This document shows positions 23,519 through 33,414 of a DNA stretch of 64,000 nucleotides, piece by piece. A program made the translations under genes and the position numbers. Below the pieces are notes generated by a model. That model worked only from the letters and a program-made list of their open reading frames with translations. It was not told where the DNA came from and searched no databases. Position 1 is the first letter of the stretch. Each line of letters begins with the position of its first letter. The stretch is from Ferruginibacter sp. (GTDB taxonomy: Bacteria; Bacteroidota; Bacteroidia; Chitinophagales; Chitinophagaceae): the NCBI GenBank assembly GCA_014379905.1, contig JACMKX010000186.1, positions 1 to 64,000 on the forward strand. The letters are read 5' to 3'.

Positions 23519-26227
23519 TTATTTTACAAAGTTATTTGTTGCTGTTCTTACACCATCATTCAACACTTCCAGCACATAAGACCCCGGTTTCAATTTTTCA
23601 ACATTGATGTTGATGAATTGCGCATTGCTTTTTTGTTGCAGCAATACAACTCCTGCAATATTCAATATTCTTATCAAACTATTTTTTTGTAAACCACTGA
23701 TGTTAATGGCTGTTGTTACAGGATTCGGGTAGAAAGATATAGCATTTTGATCACCCGGTTTTACTACAACGATTTCGCTGTATTTAACTTCTCCATTCAA
23801 CCCAATAATTTTTAAGCGATAATAGGTGATGGCTGTCAGGGATATGGGGTCGGTAAAAGCATAGGTATTTCTTTGTGCTGCATTTACAAAACCAATGCTG
23901 ACAAAATTTGTTCTGTTGGTACTTTTTTCCACTTCATATTTTTGTATCGAAATTTCGCTGCTCACATTCCAGCTTATATGCGCCTTTGTTCCCTGCAGTG
24001 TTCCTGAAACAGAATGGATATCAACCGGTAATACCGAACCGGTTCTGGTAACAATAAATGGTGAAAAATTATCGAAGGAATGAGTTGCTGTATTAATCGT
24101 ATTATTTCCTGTACCGCCGCCATCTTCCCAGGCTGTGCCATTGTGCCTGGCCACACCAATCAATACATCGGGGTAACTCGCAAATGCAGATCCTTCCAAA
24201 GCATTTGTCCAGTTCAAAGTTACCGCTGTAGTACCTGTACCTGTAATCCGATCAATTGTCCATACGGCATCTACCACACTTGATTTTTGCGAAGCAGAAA
24301 ATGCAGTACCGGCGGTTGTTCCTTCAATGGTAACTCCTTCAAAAACGCTCACGGCAAAATCTGCTGCAGACGGAACTGTTATGGTAACAGGTAAAAAGTT
24401 AGCTGCAGTTCCAATAGGCAAAGTGGCAGCCGTGGTAATGCCATCAACCCGCAATACGCCTACATCATTACCCAGCCTGTTGCTTACAATATATTTTGCC
24501 GAACTGAAAGGTGCGCCCTGGATGGCAGTACCATTTAGTATTCTTACTGTATCCAACGCACGGATATTTAAGATACCGGAATTTAAGGTAAGCGTTCCTG
24601 CAAGCCTTGTGTTGTAATTGGTGGTAATGGGTGCATTTACAACAAGGTCTCCTAATGTTACGCTGCCCGTGGCAGTAGTGCTTATACCAAATGGATTACT
24701 GGTTGCCGCATCAATAATATAATTGGTACCTGTTTGATAAGATTTTGAACCGGCACCGGTAACACTTCCTGTCGCAATATCAAAACCATTTGCATTGGCG
24801 GTTTGTAAAGTGGCGGTGTCTGTTTCAAAACTATAGGTGCCGCCTGCCTGTGTACTCAAAGCAGGCTTTGATAAATAAATGATATTGGCAGAAGCTCCAA
24901 AACCGATCACATTGGTATTGGGTGATAACCCCGGCCCCGTAACACTATAACCGGTGATACCCGCAGGTGCTGCAAAAGACAACTGGTAAGAACCTGCTGT
25001 GGCGGTACCTGTTCCACCAACACCAATGGATGCAACACGTGAGGTAAATGTTCCTGCGCCTGCAATACGGCCATTTGTGCCGAAATTTATTTTACCTACA
25101 ATATTTGTAGCACTGGTGACCGTGATGATTTTTGTTAAGATGACATCACTGAAATTAGCAACAGTGAAATTAGGTATCTCAATAACGCCTGTTCCTGAAA
25201 TGGTTTGAGGCGAATGTCCACCCATTACCAGCCCGTTACTGCCACTGGGGAAAGTGAAAAAACCATTCACCGTCAGGTTTCCTAATACCGGTGTTTGCCC
25301 GGAAGTATGCGTAATAAAATAGGAAGCGTTATCTATAGTTAAATTGTCTATACGATATACAGGACCATCGGCTTTGAGTGTATCTCCATTTTGTATAATT
25401 ACATTGGCAAATGATTTTTGGTTTACCCAGGAAGAGCTTGCATAAGCAGTGCCATCCAAATAACTCACATTAGATCCTTTCACATAAAAATTACTGCCCG
25501 TTTCAAAATTGGCAAATTGTACCGCCGAACTGTTTCCAAACGGACTTCTGCCTGAATAATAATGCAACGAAGAACCCGTTTTGAACAAAACGGTATTGTT
25601 GCCCGAACCATTGAAGGGCGATACGGTGGTAGAATCGGTAACATGGCATTCGCCACCATTTTCGAATACCAGGCCGGTGGGGGAAAGCGATGTAATATAG
25701 CTCGCCGTATGTGATGTTTGAGATAGCGGGCTGATGTAGAAGATACCGCTAACAGAACCGCTAGCGGTGGTTGGCACTGTTGGTAGTCCCAGTAAAATGC
25801 GAACATTGTAATTGCTTTGATCGCCCAATGTTACAACAGACCCGCCATTGATGACAAAATCAGCGAGGGCTGTTCCTTCTCCCTGGATACTAATGTTGGA
25901 ACTTCCCACAGCGCTGCGGCTGAACTGCACATTTACATTGTTTTGAAAGATCATTCTTGCTACCGTGTCGCTGCTTGAATTAAGCACAACATTACCGGTG
26001 GCAGGCGTTGCTCCTCCCACATTACTCCCATCAAAGATCAAAACATCTGTATATTGGGCACCGGCTACTACACGTGTATTGCCCAGGCCATCCAGTTGTG
26101 TATTCCAGTTGTTGTCGGAGGTAAAACTGGCCGGCCCGTTGCCGCCTGTCCAATAATAAGTAGTTTGAGAAAATGCAGTCAGGGTAAATAAACTGCACAG
26201 TAAAAAAGTAAAATTTAATTTCTTCAT
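23519..26227 (-). CDS. large T9SS surface protein of the alginate locus (beta-solenoid-like)
   Basis: I place the start at 26227 (MKKLNFTFLLCSLF, clean signal peptide ending AFSQ); the track start at 26317 adds 30 unlikely residues. The resulting 902-aa protein opens with TTYYWTGGNGPASFTSDNNWNT, the same opening as the protein at 34632-38042. It continues with Ser/Thr/Gly-rich repeats (GTLTLNSGILNIRALDTV and similar) suggesting a long beta-solenoid. The C-terminus has the linker VLPVDIHSVSGTLQGTKAHISWNVSSE and a type-A T9SS domain (SFYPNPVTTAINISG). It is predicted to be on the cell surface. Binding of polysaccharide is a guess from its place in the locus. Confidence 0.82.
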   Translation of the reverse strand: MKKLNFTFLLCSLFTLTAFSQTTYYWTGGNGPASFTSDNNWNTQLDGLGNTRVVAGAQYTDVLIFDGSNVGGATPATGNVVLNSSSDTVARMIFQNNVNVQFSRSAVGSSNISIQGEGTALADFVINGGSVVTLGDQSNYNVRILLGLPTVPTTASGSVSGIFYISPLSQTSHTASYITSLSPTGLVFENGGECHVTDSTTVSPFNGSGNNTVLFKTGSSLHYYSGRSPFGNSSAVQFANFETGSNFYVKGSNVSYLDGTAYASSSWVNQKSFANVIIQNGDTLKADGPVYRIDNLTIDNASYFITHTSGQTPVLGNLTVNGFFTFPSGSNGLVMGGHSPQTISGTGVIEIPNFTVANFSDVILTKIITVTSATNIVGKINFGTNGRIAGAGTFTSRVASIGVGGTGTATAGSYQLSFAAPAGITGYSVTGPGLSPNTNVIGFGASANIIYLSKPALSTQAGGTYSFETDTATLQTANANGFDIATGSVTGAGSKSYQTGTNYIIDAATSNPFGISTTATGSVTLGDLVVNAPITTNYNTRLAGTLTLNSGILNIRALDTVRILNGTAIQGAPFSSAKYIVSNRLGNDVGVLRVDGITTAATLPIGTAANFLPVTITVPSAADFAVSVFEGVTIEGTTAGTAFSASQKSSVVDAVWTIDRITGTGTTAVTLNWTNALEGSAFASYPDVLIGVARHNGTAWEDGGGTGNNTINTATHSFDNFSPFIVTRTGSVLPVDIHSVSGTLQGTKAHISWNVSSEISIQKYEVEKSTNRTNFVSIGFVNAAQRNTYAFTDPISLTAITYYRLKIIGLNGEVKYSEIVVVKPGDQNAISFYPNPVTTAINISGLQKNSLIRILNIAGVVLLQQKSNAQFININVEKLKPGSYVLEVLNDGVRTATNNFVK

Positions 26228-26273
26228 AGCAAACAATTGAAAAGTGAAAAATGTATAAGTAAGAAAGCATTTA

Positions 26274-27638
26274 TTATTGTTTATAAAACCTGCCAACATA
26301 TCGCACTCCTGCATCATGCATTTGAATAAAATACATTCCCGCAGGCATATTAGGCAGCTGTTGATTTACCCCCGCATTAAGGCTACCGGCTGAACCTGAC
26401 ATATTACAGATATTTTTTCCTTCGCTGCTGCTAACAGTAAGGAGCAGATTTCTATTGGTTGAATTGATATCCAGTTGGATCTTATTAGATACAGGGTTAG
26501 GATAAAGGTGTAAACTGTTGCCAGCGTTGCCACTGAACTTAACCAGCCTGGTATCAGAATAAACAAACTGGTCATTGATATCCGTTTGTTTAAGCCGGTA
26601 GTAATTATTGGTTGGCAATGGTTTTTTGTCAACAAAACTGTATTCCTTTTGCTGTTGGGTGTTGCCAGCTGCCGGTAAAGTAGCAAGCGTTTCATAACGA
26701 ATTCCGTCAGCAGATCTTTCTACAATAAATGTTTTGGTATTGAATTCGGATGAAGTAGTCCAGTTCAGCAATATTTCGGCCTTTTTTTGACTGGCGTTAA
26801 ATCCTACAAGCTGTACAGGGAGTACAACTGCGCCTTCCGAAATAGAAAACAAACTAAACCGGATGCTTTCATCTCTCAGATCGGCCGGGGTATTGAGGCT
26901 GCGATAAATACCCCATTTTGGTCGTACAAAATTATTGTCAGGCCGGATGGTACTAATATTATTATTGCTGTAAGAAAGCAGGGTTGCATTATCGCTCACC
27001 CTTTTGATGTAGATATTATAAAAACCGTTAGCCGAGAGAAAAACCTGTTCTGTTGCTTCTACCCAGGTACCTTCAAACGGAGCCAGATTTACGATAGCAT
27101 ATTTTACAGTACCGGAAGTGCCATTGGCAACATATATCAATTCTAATTTATTGGGTGTTCCTTTTCTAACGGTTAAAGTAAAAATTGGTTGATCTTCATC
27201 CCCACCCACTGCCTTTACCTGGTGTATATGAGTGAAGCTCGACGAAGGTTTGAAGCCAACCGGAATTTTAAACCTCCATTTATAATTAACAATTTCTCCC
27301 GGCCTGCCTTTTAAGCTCTCCGGCGAAGCGTCATATGTTTTTATTTCTACCCGCTGGCGGTCAAAATTAATGCAACGGTCATTATCGGGTGTAACGTGCG
27401 CATAAAATTCAAATGCATACTGGCTAATATCTGTATCAAATACTTCTGCAATGTGCCGGCCAAATTCAGGATGAACACATTCCGGATCTTCTACTGCATT
27501 ATATCCCGGCGCCAGTACGCTGTTTATAAGTTCGTAGGTATTGCCCGGACCGTTGGCAGTTAAAGTGGTTTGTGCTTTGGTATTAAATACAAAAACCACA
27601 AACAATAAAATAATATCGGCGGCAGCAATCTTTTTCAT
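26274..27638 (-). CDS. T9SS-exported jelly-roll protein, candidate polysaccharide lyase
   Basis: The 454-aa protein has a signal peptide ending NTKAQ. The N-terminal module (about 25-270) contains RCINFDRQRVEIKTYDAS, WRFKIPVGFKPSSSFTHIHQVKAVGG and GFYNIYIKRVSDN. The spacing and the R-x-E and H-x-H-Q elements recall jelly-roll lyases (PL7, PL13, PL20 or the generic polysaccharide-lyase family), but I cannot assign a family. A PVQLVGFNASQKKAEILLNWTTSSEF linker and a T9SS domain (LYPNPVSNKIQLDI) follow. The start codon shares its A with the stop of the esterase gene before it (TAATG), implying translational coupling. It is likely a surface enzyme cutting the same polysaccharide as its neighbours. 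Confidence 0.75.
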   Translation of the reverse strand: MKKIAAADIILLFVVFVFNTKAQTTLTANGPGNTYELINSVLAPGYNAVEDPECVHPEFGRHIAEVFDTDISQYAFEFYAHVTPDNDRCINFDRQRVEIKTYDASPESLKGRPGEIVNYKWRFKIPVGFKPSSSFTHIHQVKAVGGDEDQPIFTLTVRKGTPNKLELIYVANGTSGTVKYAIVNLAPFEGTWVEATEQVFLSANGFYNIYIKRVSDNATLLSYSNNNISTIRPDNNFVRPKWGIYRSLNTPADLRDESIRFSLFSISEGAVVLPVQLVGFNASQKKAEILLNWTTSSEFNTKTFIVERSADGIRYETLATLPAAGNTQQQKEYSFVDKKPLPTNNYYRLKQTDINDQFVYSDTRLVKFSGNAGNSLHLYPNPVSNKIQLDINSTNRNLLLTVSSSEGKNICNMSGSAGSLNAGVNQQLPNMPAGMYFIQMHDAGVRYVGRFYKQ

Positions 27639-28531
27639 TATTTAAAATTGGGCAGGTCTAAAATAAATTTCATGATGGCTTTGTTTACCTCGCTGTTTTT
27701 TTCTTTTTCAAACTTGCCATGCTGGCCACCTTCTACGGTAATAAATTCAGTGGTAACACCCACTTCTTTAAACTTTTTATGCAGTTCTACAGATTGCTGG
27801 TAAGGCACTGTAGGATCAGCGTCGCCATGAACAATAAATGTAGGAGGGCTATTTTTAGTTACATAACTGATGGGAGAAACAGACGCCGCAAATTTTTGAT
27901 CATTGGCTTTATCACCTAACCAGCGGGTAGCTGATTTACTGGTTACATTTTTGCCATAACCCCAGTCCCATACATCGGTGATACCATATTTATCAATGAT
28001 GGCTGCCACCTTTATGTTTTCTACACCGGGGCAATTGCCGTCAAAGCGATGATCGTTGGCCAGCAGGCCACCCATCAATGCAAGATGCCCGCCGGCACTG
28101 CCGCCCATGATCACAATCTTGTTGGGGTCGATGTTTAGAGCTGCTGCATTTTTTACTAAATAGATCAATGCACAACGAATATCTTCTACTGCAGCCGGGG
28201 CAGTAGCCTGGCCTGTTAAACGATATCCTACGTTAGCAACGGCGAAACCCTGTTTAAAAAAAGTATTGAATCCGGTCTGTGATTCTTTTTGTCCCTTATT
28301 CCATCCACCTCCATGAATATTGATCACAACAGCCGCCGGTCCTTTTTCTTTGGGTGCGAGGTAAAGGTCCATTCTGCCATCCCAGTCTTTTACTTTTGCA
28401 TACACAACATTGAGTTGTGCGGTGTAGCCTGCAGGGTATTCTACTGGTTTAAAAGTAACAGTGGTATCTGTTTGAGCAGAAGTATTTGCAGCAACAAAAA
28501 GACAAATCGCAAAAAATATTTTCTTCTTCAT
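27638..28531 (-). CDS. secreted alpha/beta-hydrolase esterase (BD-FAE/acetyl-esterase type)
   Basis: The 297-aa protein has a signal peptide ending NTSAQ. The hydrolase core shows the oxyanion motif NIHGGGWNKGQ, nucleophile elbow IMGGSAGGHLAL (Ser), HGDADPTVPYQQ (Asp) and GGQHGKF (His). These exported esterases usually remove acetyl or feruloyl groups from polysaccharides. Within an alginate locus, O-acetyl groups of bacterial alginate are a reasonable target, though this is inference. Its stop overlaps the start of the jelly-roll gene by one base (TAATG). Confidence 0.88.
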   Translation of the reverse strand: MKKKIFFAICLFVAANTSAQTDTTVTFKPVEYPAGYTAQLNVVYAKVKDWDGRMDLYLAPKEKGPAAVVINIHGGGWNKGQKESQTGFNTFFKQGFAVANVGYRLTGQATAPAAVEDIRCALIYLVKNAAALNIDPNKIVIMGGSAGGHLALMGGLLANDHRFDGNCPGVENIKVAAIIDKYGITDVWDWGYGKNVTSKSATRWLGDKANDQKFAASVSPISYVTKNSPPTFIVHGDADPTVPYQQSVELHKKFKEVGVTTEFITVEGGQHGKFEKEKNSEVNKAIMKFILDLPNFK

Positions 28532-28555
28532 ATTTTATCATTTATGTTTATCAAC

Positions 28556-28583
28556 ACCTGTAAGGTTTTAACAGCTTACAGGT
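28556..28583 (-). promoter_or_regulatory. inverted repeat between susD and the esterase gene
   Basis: ACCTGTAAG and CTTACAGGT form a perfect 9-bp stem with a 10-nt loop. On the minus strand no T-run follows it, so it is not a standard terminator. It could stabilise the susCD part of the long message or attenuate transcription after it. Confidence 0.5.
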
Positions 28584-28591
28584 ATTATTGA

Positions 28592-30148
28592 TTAATAACT
28601 TGGATTTTGAGGAATGACCAATTGTGTATTGGTATCAATCTCCCGCTGGGGAATGGGCAATAAAAAACGATCTGTAACCACCAGGGCCTGCAATTCTGCC
28701 AGTGTTGGCGTTGGCGGCAAATAAGTTCTGTAATGCGATTGGTATTCATCTGCAAAATGATCTTTCATTCTTTGCTGTGCGGTAACGGTCGTCATGGTTA
28801 CATTAAACCTTATAAGATCAAACCAGCGTTGATTTTCAAATGCAAATTCTATTCTTCTCTCTTCACTCAATGCATTTTCAAAACGTGCAACTGTTGATAA
28901 TGAATCCATCGTGTAATTTACCAGTCCTGCACGTGGCCTTACACTATTTAACAAATCTATACTTGGTTGTGAATAGCCCTGTGCTTCTGCCATCATTAAT
29001 AAAATATCAGCATAGCGCAATACCGGCCAATCGCTTTCACCATCATCTACCTGTGTTACGGGGAAAAGATATTTTTTTACATACCATTTTGCCGCGGTAC
29101 CGGTGCCTGTTACTCCAATTAAATTTGGTTTCCGCAGGTCACCGTTGGTTAAAGTATCCAGCTCTGCTGTGGGATAATTTAATCCATCACCATCGCCATT
29201 AATGATGGTGGACCCTGTACCCAATGGCGCAAAGGTGTTTCCAAAATGTGAGCCCAGGCCTAAACCGCCAGCCTTGTATCTGACTGCAAAAAGTATTTCG
29301 CTATTCATTTCTTCTCCAATCGAAAAAACTGCAGTGTAAGTTGGTCGCAGGGAGTGACCGCTGCTGTTAATAATATCCTGCAAATGCGGCACTGCTTCAG
29401 CCTTTCGGTTTAATGTAAGATACACCTTAGCCAAAAGCCCCTTTGCAGCCCAACGTGTAGCTCTGCCCAGGTCGGCAGAGAATGCCGGCGAACTCATTTG
29501 ACCATAGGTTTGCATTTTAAGATTGGCAGCTGCGTTTACAAGGTCAGCTTCTATTAATTTATAAATATCAGCTACAGCAACCCTATTCATTGTTTTTGCT
29601 TCGGTGGTCGTTATGTCTTTATGTACTAAAAAAACACCGCCAAATAATCTAACCAAATTAAAATAATGATAGGCCCTGATGAACATGGCTTCCCCAGCCA
29701 ATTGTTTACGATCCGCTTCAGTAATTGGAATGGTAATATCTTTAAATGTAAGTATCCCCGATGCCGGATCGTATACAACACCTAATTTTTCCAAAACGAT
29801 ATTTGCATTGCGAATATTACTGTACGTGGCAAGCCAGTAGTTATAAATTTGTTGTTGCGTGGTAGCTGGAATAAACATATCCAGGTCACTCAAATCCCTG
29901 TTGGAAGATGCCGTACTACCCGGGGCTCCCATCTTTGAATTATCGCTTCTCAACTCCGTAAACATCCATTCATTAAAAAGCGGTCTTTGCATTCCATTGT
30001 AGCACCCGGTTAGCGCAGACCTTACTTCATCCGTATTCGCATAAAAGTTTTTAGTATCAATATTTGATTGCGGATATAAATCGATTGTTTTTTTACAACC
30101 CAGAAAACCAAGGCTGCAAAACAAAAGGATGTATTTAATATTTTTCAT
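28592..30148 (-). CDS. susD: SusD/RagB-family outer-membrane glycan-binding lipoprotein
   Basis: The 518-aa lipoprotein has the lipobox FLGC (Cys18). The N-terminal SusD domain has TDEVRSALTGCYNGMQRPLFNEW and TPR-like helices (AIDLY-type repeats such as GEAMFIRAYHYFNLVRLFGGVFLV). The C-terminal SusD/RagB part contains RRIEFAFENQRWFDLIRF and LLPIPQREIDTN. It forms the lid of the SusC transporter and captures oligosaccharides. It follows susC by 18 nt. The adjacent lyases predict alginate oligomers as ligand. Confidence 0.94.
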   Translation of the reverse strand: MKNIKYILLFCSLGFLGCKKTIDLYPQSNIDTKNFYANTDEVRSALTGCYNGMQRPLFNEWMFTELRSDNSKMGAPGSTASSNRDLSDLDMFIPATTQQQIYNYWLATYSNIRNANIVLEKLGVVYDPASGILTFKDITIPITEADRKQLAGEAMFIRAYHYFNLVRLFGGVFLVHKDITTTEAKTMNRVAVADIYKLIEADLVNAAANLKMQTYGQMSSPAFSADLGRATRWAAKGLLAKVYLTLNRKAEAVPHLQDIINSSGHSLRPTYTAVFSIGEEMNSEILFAVRYKAGGLGLGSHFGNTFAPLGTGSTIINGDGDGLNYPTAELDTLTNGDLRKPNLIGVTGTGTAAKWYVKKYLFPVTQVDDGESDWPVLRYADILLMMAEAQGYSQPSIDLLNSVRPRAGLVNYTMDSLSTVARFENALSEERRIEFAFENQRWFDLIRFNVTMTTVTAQQRMKDHFADEYQSHYRTYLPPTPTLAELQALVVTDRFLLPIPQREIDTNTQLVIPQNPSY

Positions 30149-30166
30149 TTTGATCTTTTTTGGAAA

Positions 30167-33100
30167 TTAAAAATTAATGTCTATACCAAATAAAACTGTG
30201 CGTGGCATTGGAAAACCGCCCCGCTGGTAGCCATCAACCAAAGGTGTATTGTAAACACCGGATGTGAATCGTGCTTCCGTGGCAATGCCCCTGTAACCGC
30301 TGGCGCTATTGAAAAATAAATTTTGTCCTGAGAAATAAACACGCAATGAACTAAGCTGCATTCTTTTTGCAAGGGCAGCCGGTAAGGTGTAACCAACCAC
30401 CACTTCCCTTAAAGCCATGTAGGAAGCATCTTCCACTACATAATCAGTCAACATCCAGTTAAAACCGATAGTTGAATAAGGCGTTTTGCCATCGCCTGGA
30501 AACATAGGACTCAACCAGCGATTGCTGTTGTAATTTTTGTTGTAACGTTTTGTTTCGTTGTAGTTGGGATCACCATTTATTAACTGGCCGCCCTTTACAC
30601 CTTGTAGTAAAAAGCTAACATCAAGTGCTTTAATAGTAAAGCTATTATTGAGGCCCCAGGTAAATTTAGGATAAGGGCTGCCAATTACAGTTCTGTCATT
30701 TGCATCTAAAACATTATCGCCATTTAAGTCAACTATTTTTAACCCCCCTGGTACAAATACATTGCTAAGTGTACTGGTTAAGCCTGCCGCCTGGGCTTTT
30801 GTAATTTGGGCTTGCGATAACCAAACCCCATCGGTTTTAAAACCAAAGAATTCCACTAATGGCCGGCCGGGCATATTGCGATATAACTCTGTACGTTCAC
30901 CCTGGTTAAGCAGGAAAGCTTCCTCGCCCAATTGCAGTAATTTATTTTTGTTGTGCGCCAGGTTAAAGCTGGTAGTCCATTTAAAATTCTTTTTGCGGAC
31001 GTTGTTGGTCGTTAACTCAATTTCTATACCCCTGTTTTGCAACTGTCCTATGTTATTATTAAACTGGGGAGATCCGATAAATGCCATAACGGATTGCCTC
31101 AACAAAAGCTGATCGGTTTTTGACTGGTAAAAGTTCATGCTCAGGCTAACAATATTTTTGAACATACTCAGGTCAAACCCTGCGTTGTACTGGAAAGTAC
31201 GTTCCCAGGTAATAACGGGGTTAGCAATAACCACCCTATTAGGGGCTTGCCCTGGAACAGTTGTACCGGTTCCTGCACCCAATGGATAATTGGCAGGATA
31301 TAAAAGATCGAGCCAACCAAAATCATCTATCCGGTTGTTACCCGTAACGCCATAACTGGCCCGTAATTTCAAAGAATTGATCGTTTTTACATCCTTCAAA
31401 AAATTTTCTTCACTTAGTACCCAACCTGCGGAAACGGATGGAAAACTCCCCCATTTATTACCGGGTCCAAACTTAGAACTACCATCTGCCCGTACACTTG
31501 CAGAAAAAAGATATTTATTGGCGTAACTATACATTATCCTGCCGAGATAAGAAACCAGTCCGACCTGGTTTCTTAAATTATAACTCCCCTGCCAATTATT
31601 GTTGGCATCTACAGAAGGCTGCTCAATCTGCAATGCAGTACTGGCAGTTTGTATATTATCGCTAGGGAAATTTGTACCAATTACCTGTTCATCTCTTATC
31701 AAAGTTTTTTGCGCTGTAAACCCTGCTAATACATTAAAAGAATGATCCTTTATTTTTTTATTATAGGTCAATGTATTTTCAGACAACAGGTCAATGAACA
31801 AACGATTGTTGTAAGCGCCACGATTTACATCTCCGTCCCTGTTAGAATTTCTTTTGGCAAAATCAACTGCCTCGCTGTAATTGGCATAGATACTGCCCAG
31901 GGCTTTAAACTCCAAACCGGGTATGATGGTAAACGTCATATCTCCTGCTGATTGAACCCTGTACTCATTGGAAGTAATGGTTCTTGTTTCCATTACAGAT
32001 TTTGGCGTATTGTTAGCGGTATTAAAAGGATCTAATGTGGATGTGCTTGTATACAAGGTACCATCGGGCATTAAACCACTATACATCTGTCCGTTAAAAT
32101 GCCGGGCCTGTACAAAATCGCCCGGCTTAATGCTGGCCCATGTGGGAGACTGTCTGACAAAGGCCGCAGTAGTTGCTGTGTGATATACGGGCAGGAAAGA
32201 TTGAAATCTTACAAAATCAATAAATCCTACAGAAGGTCTTTCTCTTTTTGTATAAGAAGGATTAAGATTAAAACTGAACTTTAGATTCTTACTCAAATTA
32301 CCATCCAGTTTTGTACGCAAACTATATTTGTCATATTCACTGTGATACATCAGGCCCTGGTCTTGCTGGTAAGCCCCGGAAATAAAATATTTTAATGTTC
32401 TGCTGCCACCTGATACTGCCATTTGCAGGTTGCGAACGCTTGCAGAGCGAAGTGCCTCATCCTGCCAGTTAGTACCCATACCCTTCAGGATGGTATTTTC
32501 AACGATGTAGGCAGCACGCTCATTGTTGGCAATAATTTGTGTGCCTGTTGGAGGCGCTATGGTTGAATCCGTTGCTTTTAAAGAAGCTTCGTAATACAAT
32601 AGGTTGGTATATTCAGACGTGGTCATCATCGGGTATTTTTCATATGCCGATTTGAACCCATTTGAAAATTTAAGAGAATATTTTGGTTTCTCTGCTTTAC
32701 CACTCTTGGTGGTAATAATGATCACCCCATTGGCCCCCCGGGAACCGTATATGGCAGCAGAGGCAGCATCTTTAAGCACTTCCACAGATTGTACATCTGC
32801 CATGTTTACAAAAGACAATCCATCCTGTATCGGATGACCATCTACTACTACCAGCGGGCTGGCCGCAGCACTCACAGAACTTATGCCCCGTACATTTATT
32901 TTAGGTTCGGAGCCCGCTTCAGAGCTGACGTTTTGAATTTGCACACCGGCAATTTTTCCCTGCAAGGCCTGGTCAAGCCTTGACACAGGGGATTCATCCA
33001 ACCGCTCATTCTGGTATTTTGAAATGGCGCCGGTTACCAGTGATCTTTTCTGCGTACCATACCCAATGATCACTACTTCATCATTGGAAAAAGGGGCAGG

Positions 33101-33385
33101 AAGCAATGCTATATCCAGCGTTGTTTTTCCATCGATGATAACCGTTTGCGGTGTAAAACCTACGTAGGAAAATATGAGCGTAGAAGTATTATTATTTACG
33201 CTGATTGAATAAGTTCCACCTTCCCCGGTTACCGCCCCACCCTTTTGTTTGTCTGCAAGAATATTTACTCCCTGCAAAGCCTCACCGGTGGCCTGGTTGG
33301 TTACCTTACCGGTAATTGTTTTCTTTTGCGCAAACACAGCCGTGCCTGCCAGCAAAAGGAACAACAAACAATGTAATCTTTTCAT
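30167..33385 (-). CDS. susC: SusC/RagA-family TonB-dependent outer-membrane transporter
   Basis: The 1072-aa protein has a signal peptide (ending AVFAQ), a CarboxypepD_reg-like domain (ITGKVTNQATGEALQGVNILAD) and the TonB-box region DEVVIIGYGTQKR. The plug domain has ISSVSAAASPLVVVDGHPIQDG and ASAAIYGSRGANGVIIITTKSG, and a long 22-stranded barrel ends FPMPRTVLFGIDINF. It imports oligosaccharides cut at the surface. It lies 29 nt after the alginate-lyase lipoprotein gene and 18 nt before susD. Confidence 0.96.
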   Translation of the reverse strand: MKRLHCLLFLLLAGTAVFAQKKTITGKVTNQATGEALQGVNILADKQKGGAVTGEGGTYSISVNNNTSTLIFSYVGFTPQTVIIDGKTTLDIALLPAPFSNDEVVIIGYGTQKRSLVTGAISKYQNERLDESPVSRLDQALQGKIAGVQIQNVSSEAGSEPKINVRGISSVSAAASPLVVVDGHPIQDGLSFVNMADVQSVEVLKDAASAAIYGSRGANGVIIITTKSGKAEKPKYSLKFSNGFKSAYEKYPMMTTSEYTNLLYYEASLKATDSTIAPPTGTQIIANNERAAYIVENTILKGMGTNWQDEALRSASVRNLQMAVSGGSRTLKYFISGAYQQDQGLMYHSEYDKYSLRTKLDGNLSKNLKFSFNLNPSYTKRERPSVGFIDFVRFQSFLPVYHTATTAAFVRQSPTWASIKPGDFVQARHFNGQMYSGLMPDGTLYTSTSTLDPFNTANNTPKSVMETRTITSNEYRVQSAGDMTFTIIPGLEFKALGSIYANYSEAVDFAKRNSNRDGDVNRGAYNNRLFIDLLSENTLTYNKKIKDHSFNVLAGFTAQKTLIRDEQVIGTNFPSDNIQTASTALQIEQPSVDANNNWQGSYNLRNQVGLVSYLGRIMYSYANKYLFSASVRADGSSKFGPGNKWGSFPSVSAGWVLSEENFLKDVKTINSLKLRASYGVTGNNRIDDFGWLDLLYPANYPLGAGTGTTVPGQAPNRVVIANPVITWERTFQYNAGFDLSMFKNIVSLSMNFYQSKTDQLLLRQSVMAFIGSPQFNNNIGQLQNRGIEIELTTNNVRKKNFKWTTSFNLAHNKNKLLQLGEEAFLLNQGERTELYRNMPGRPLVEFFGFKTDGVWLSQAQITKAQAAGLTSTLSNVFVPGGLKIVDLNGDNVLDANDRTVIGSPYPKFTWGLNNSFTIKALDVSFLLQGVKGGQLINGDPNYNETKRYNKNYNSNRWLSPMFPGDGKTPYSTIGFNWMLTDYVVEDASYMALREVVVGYTLPAALAKRMQLSSLRVYFSGQNLFFNSASGYRGIATEARFTSGVYNTPLVDGYQRGGFPMPRTVLFGIDINF

Positions 33386-33414
33386 AATAGCAATTTTAGT
33401 ATGTCAATCGATTT

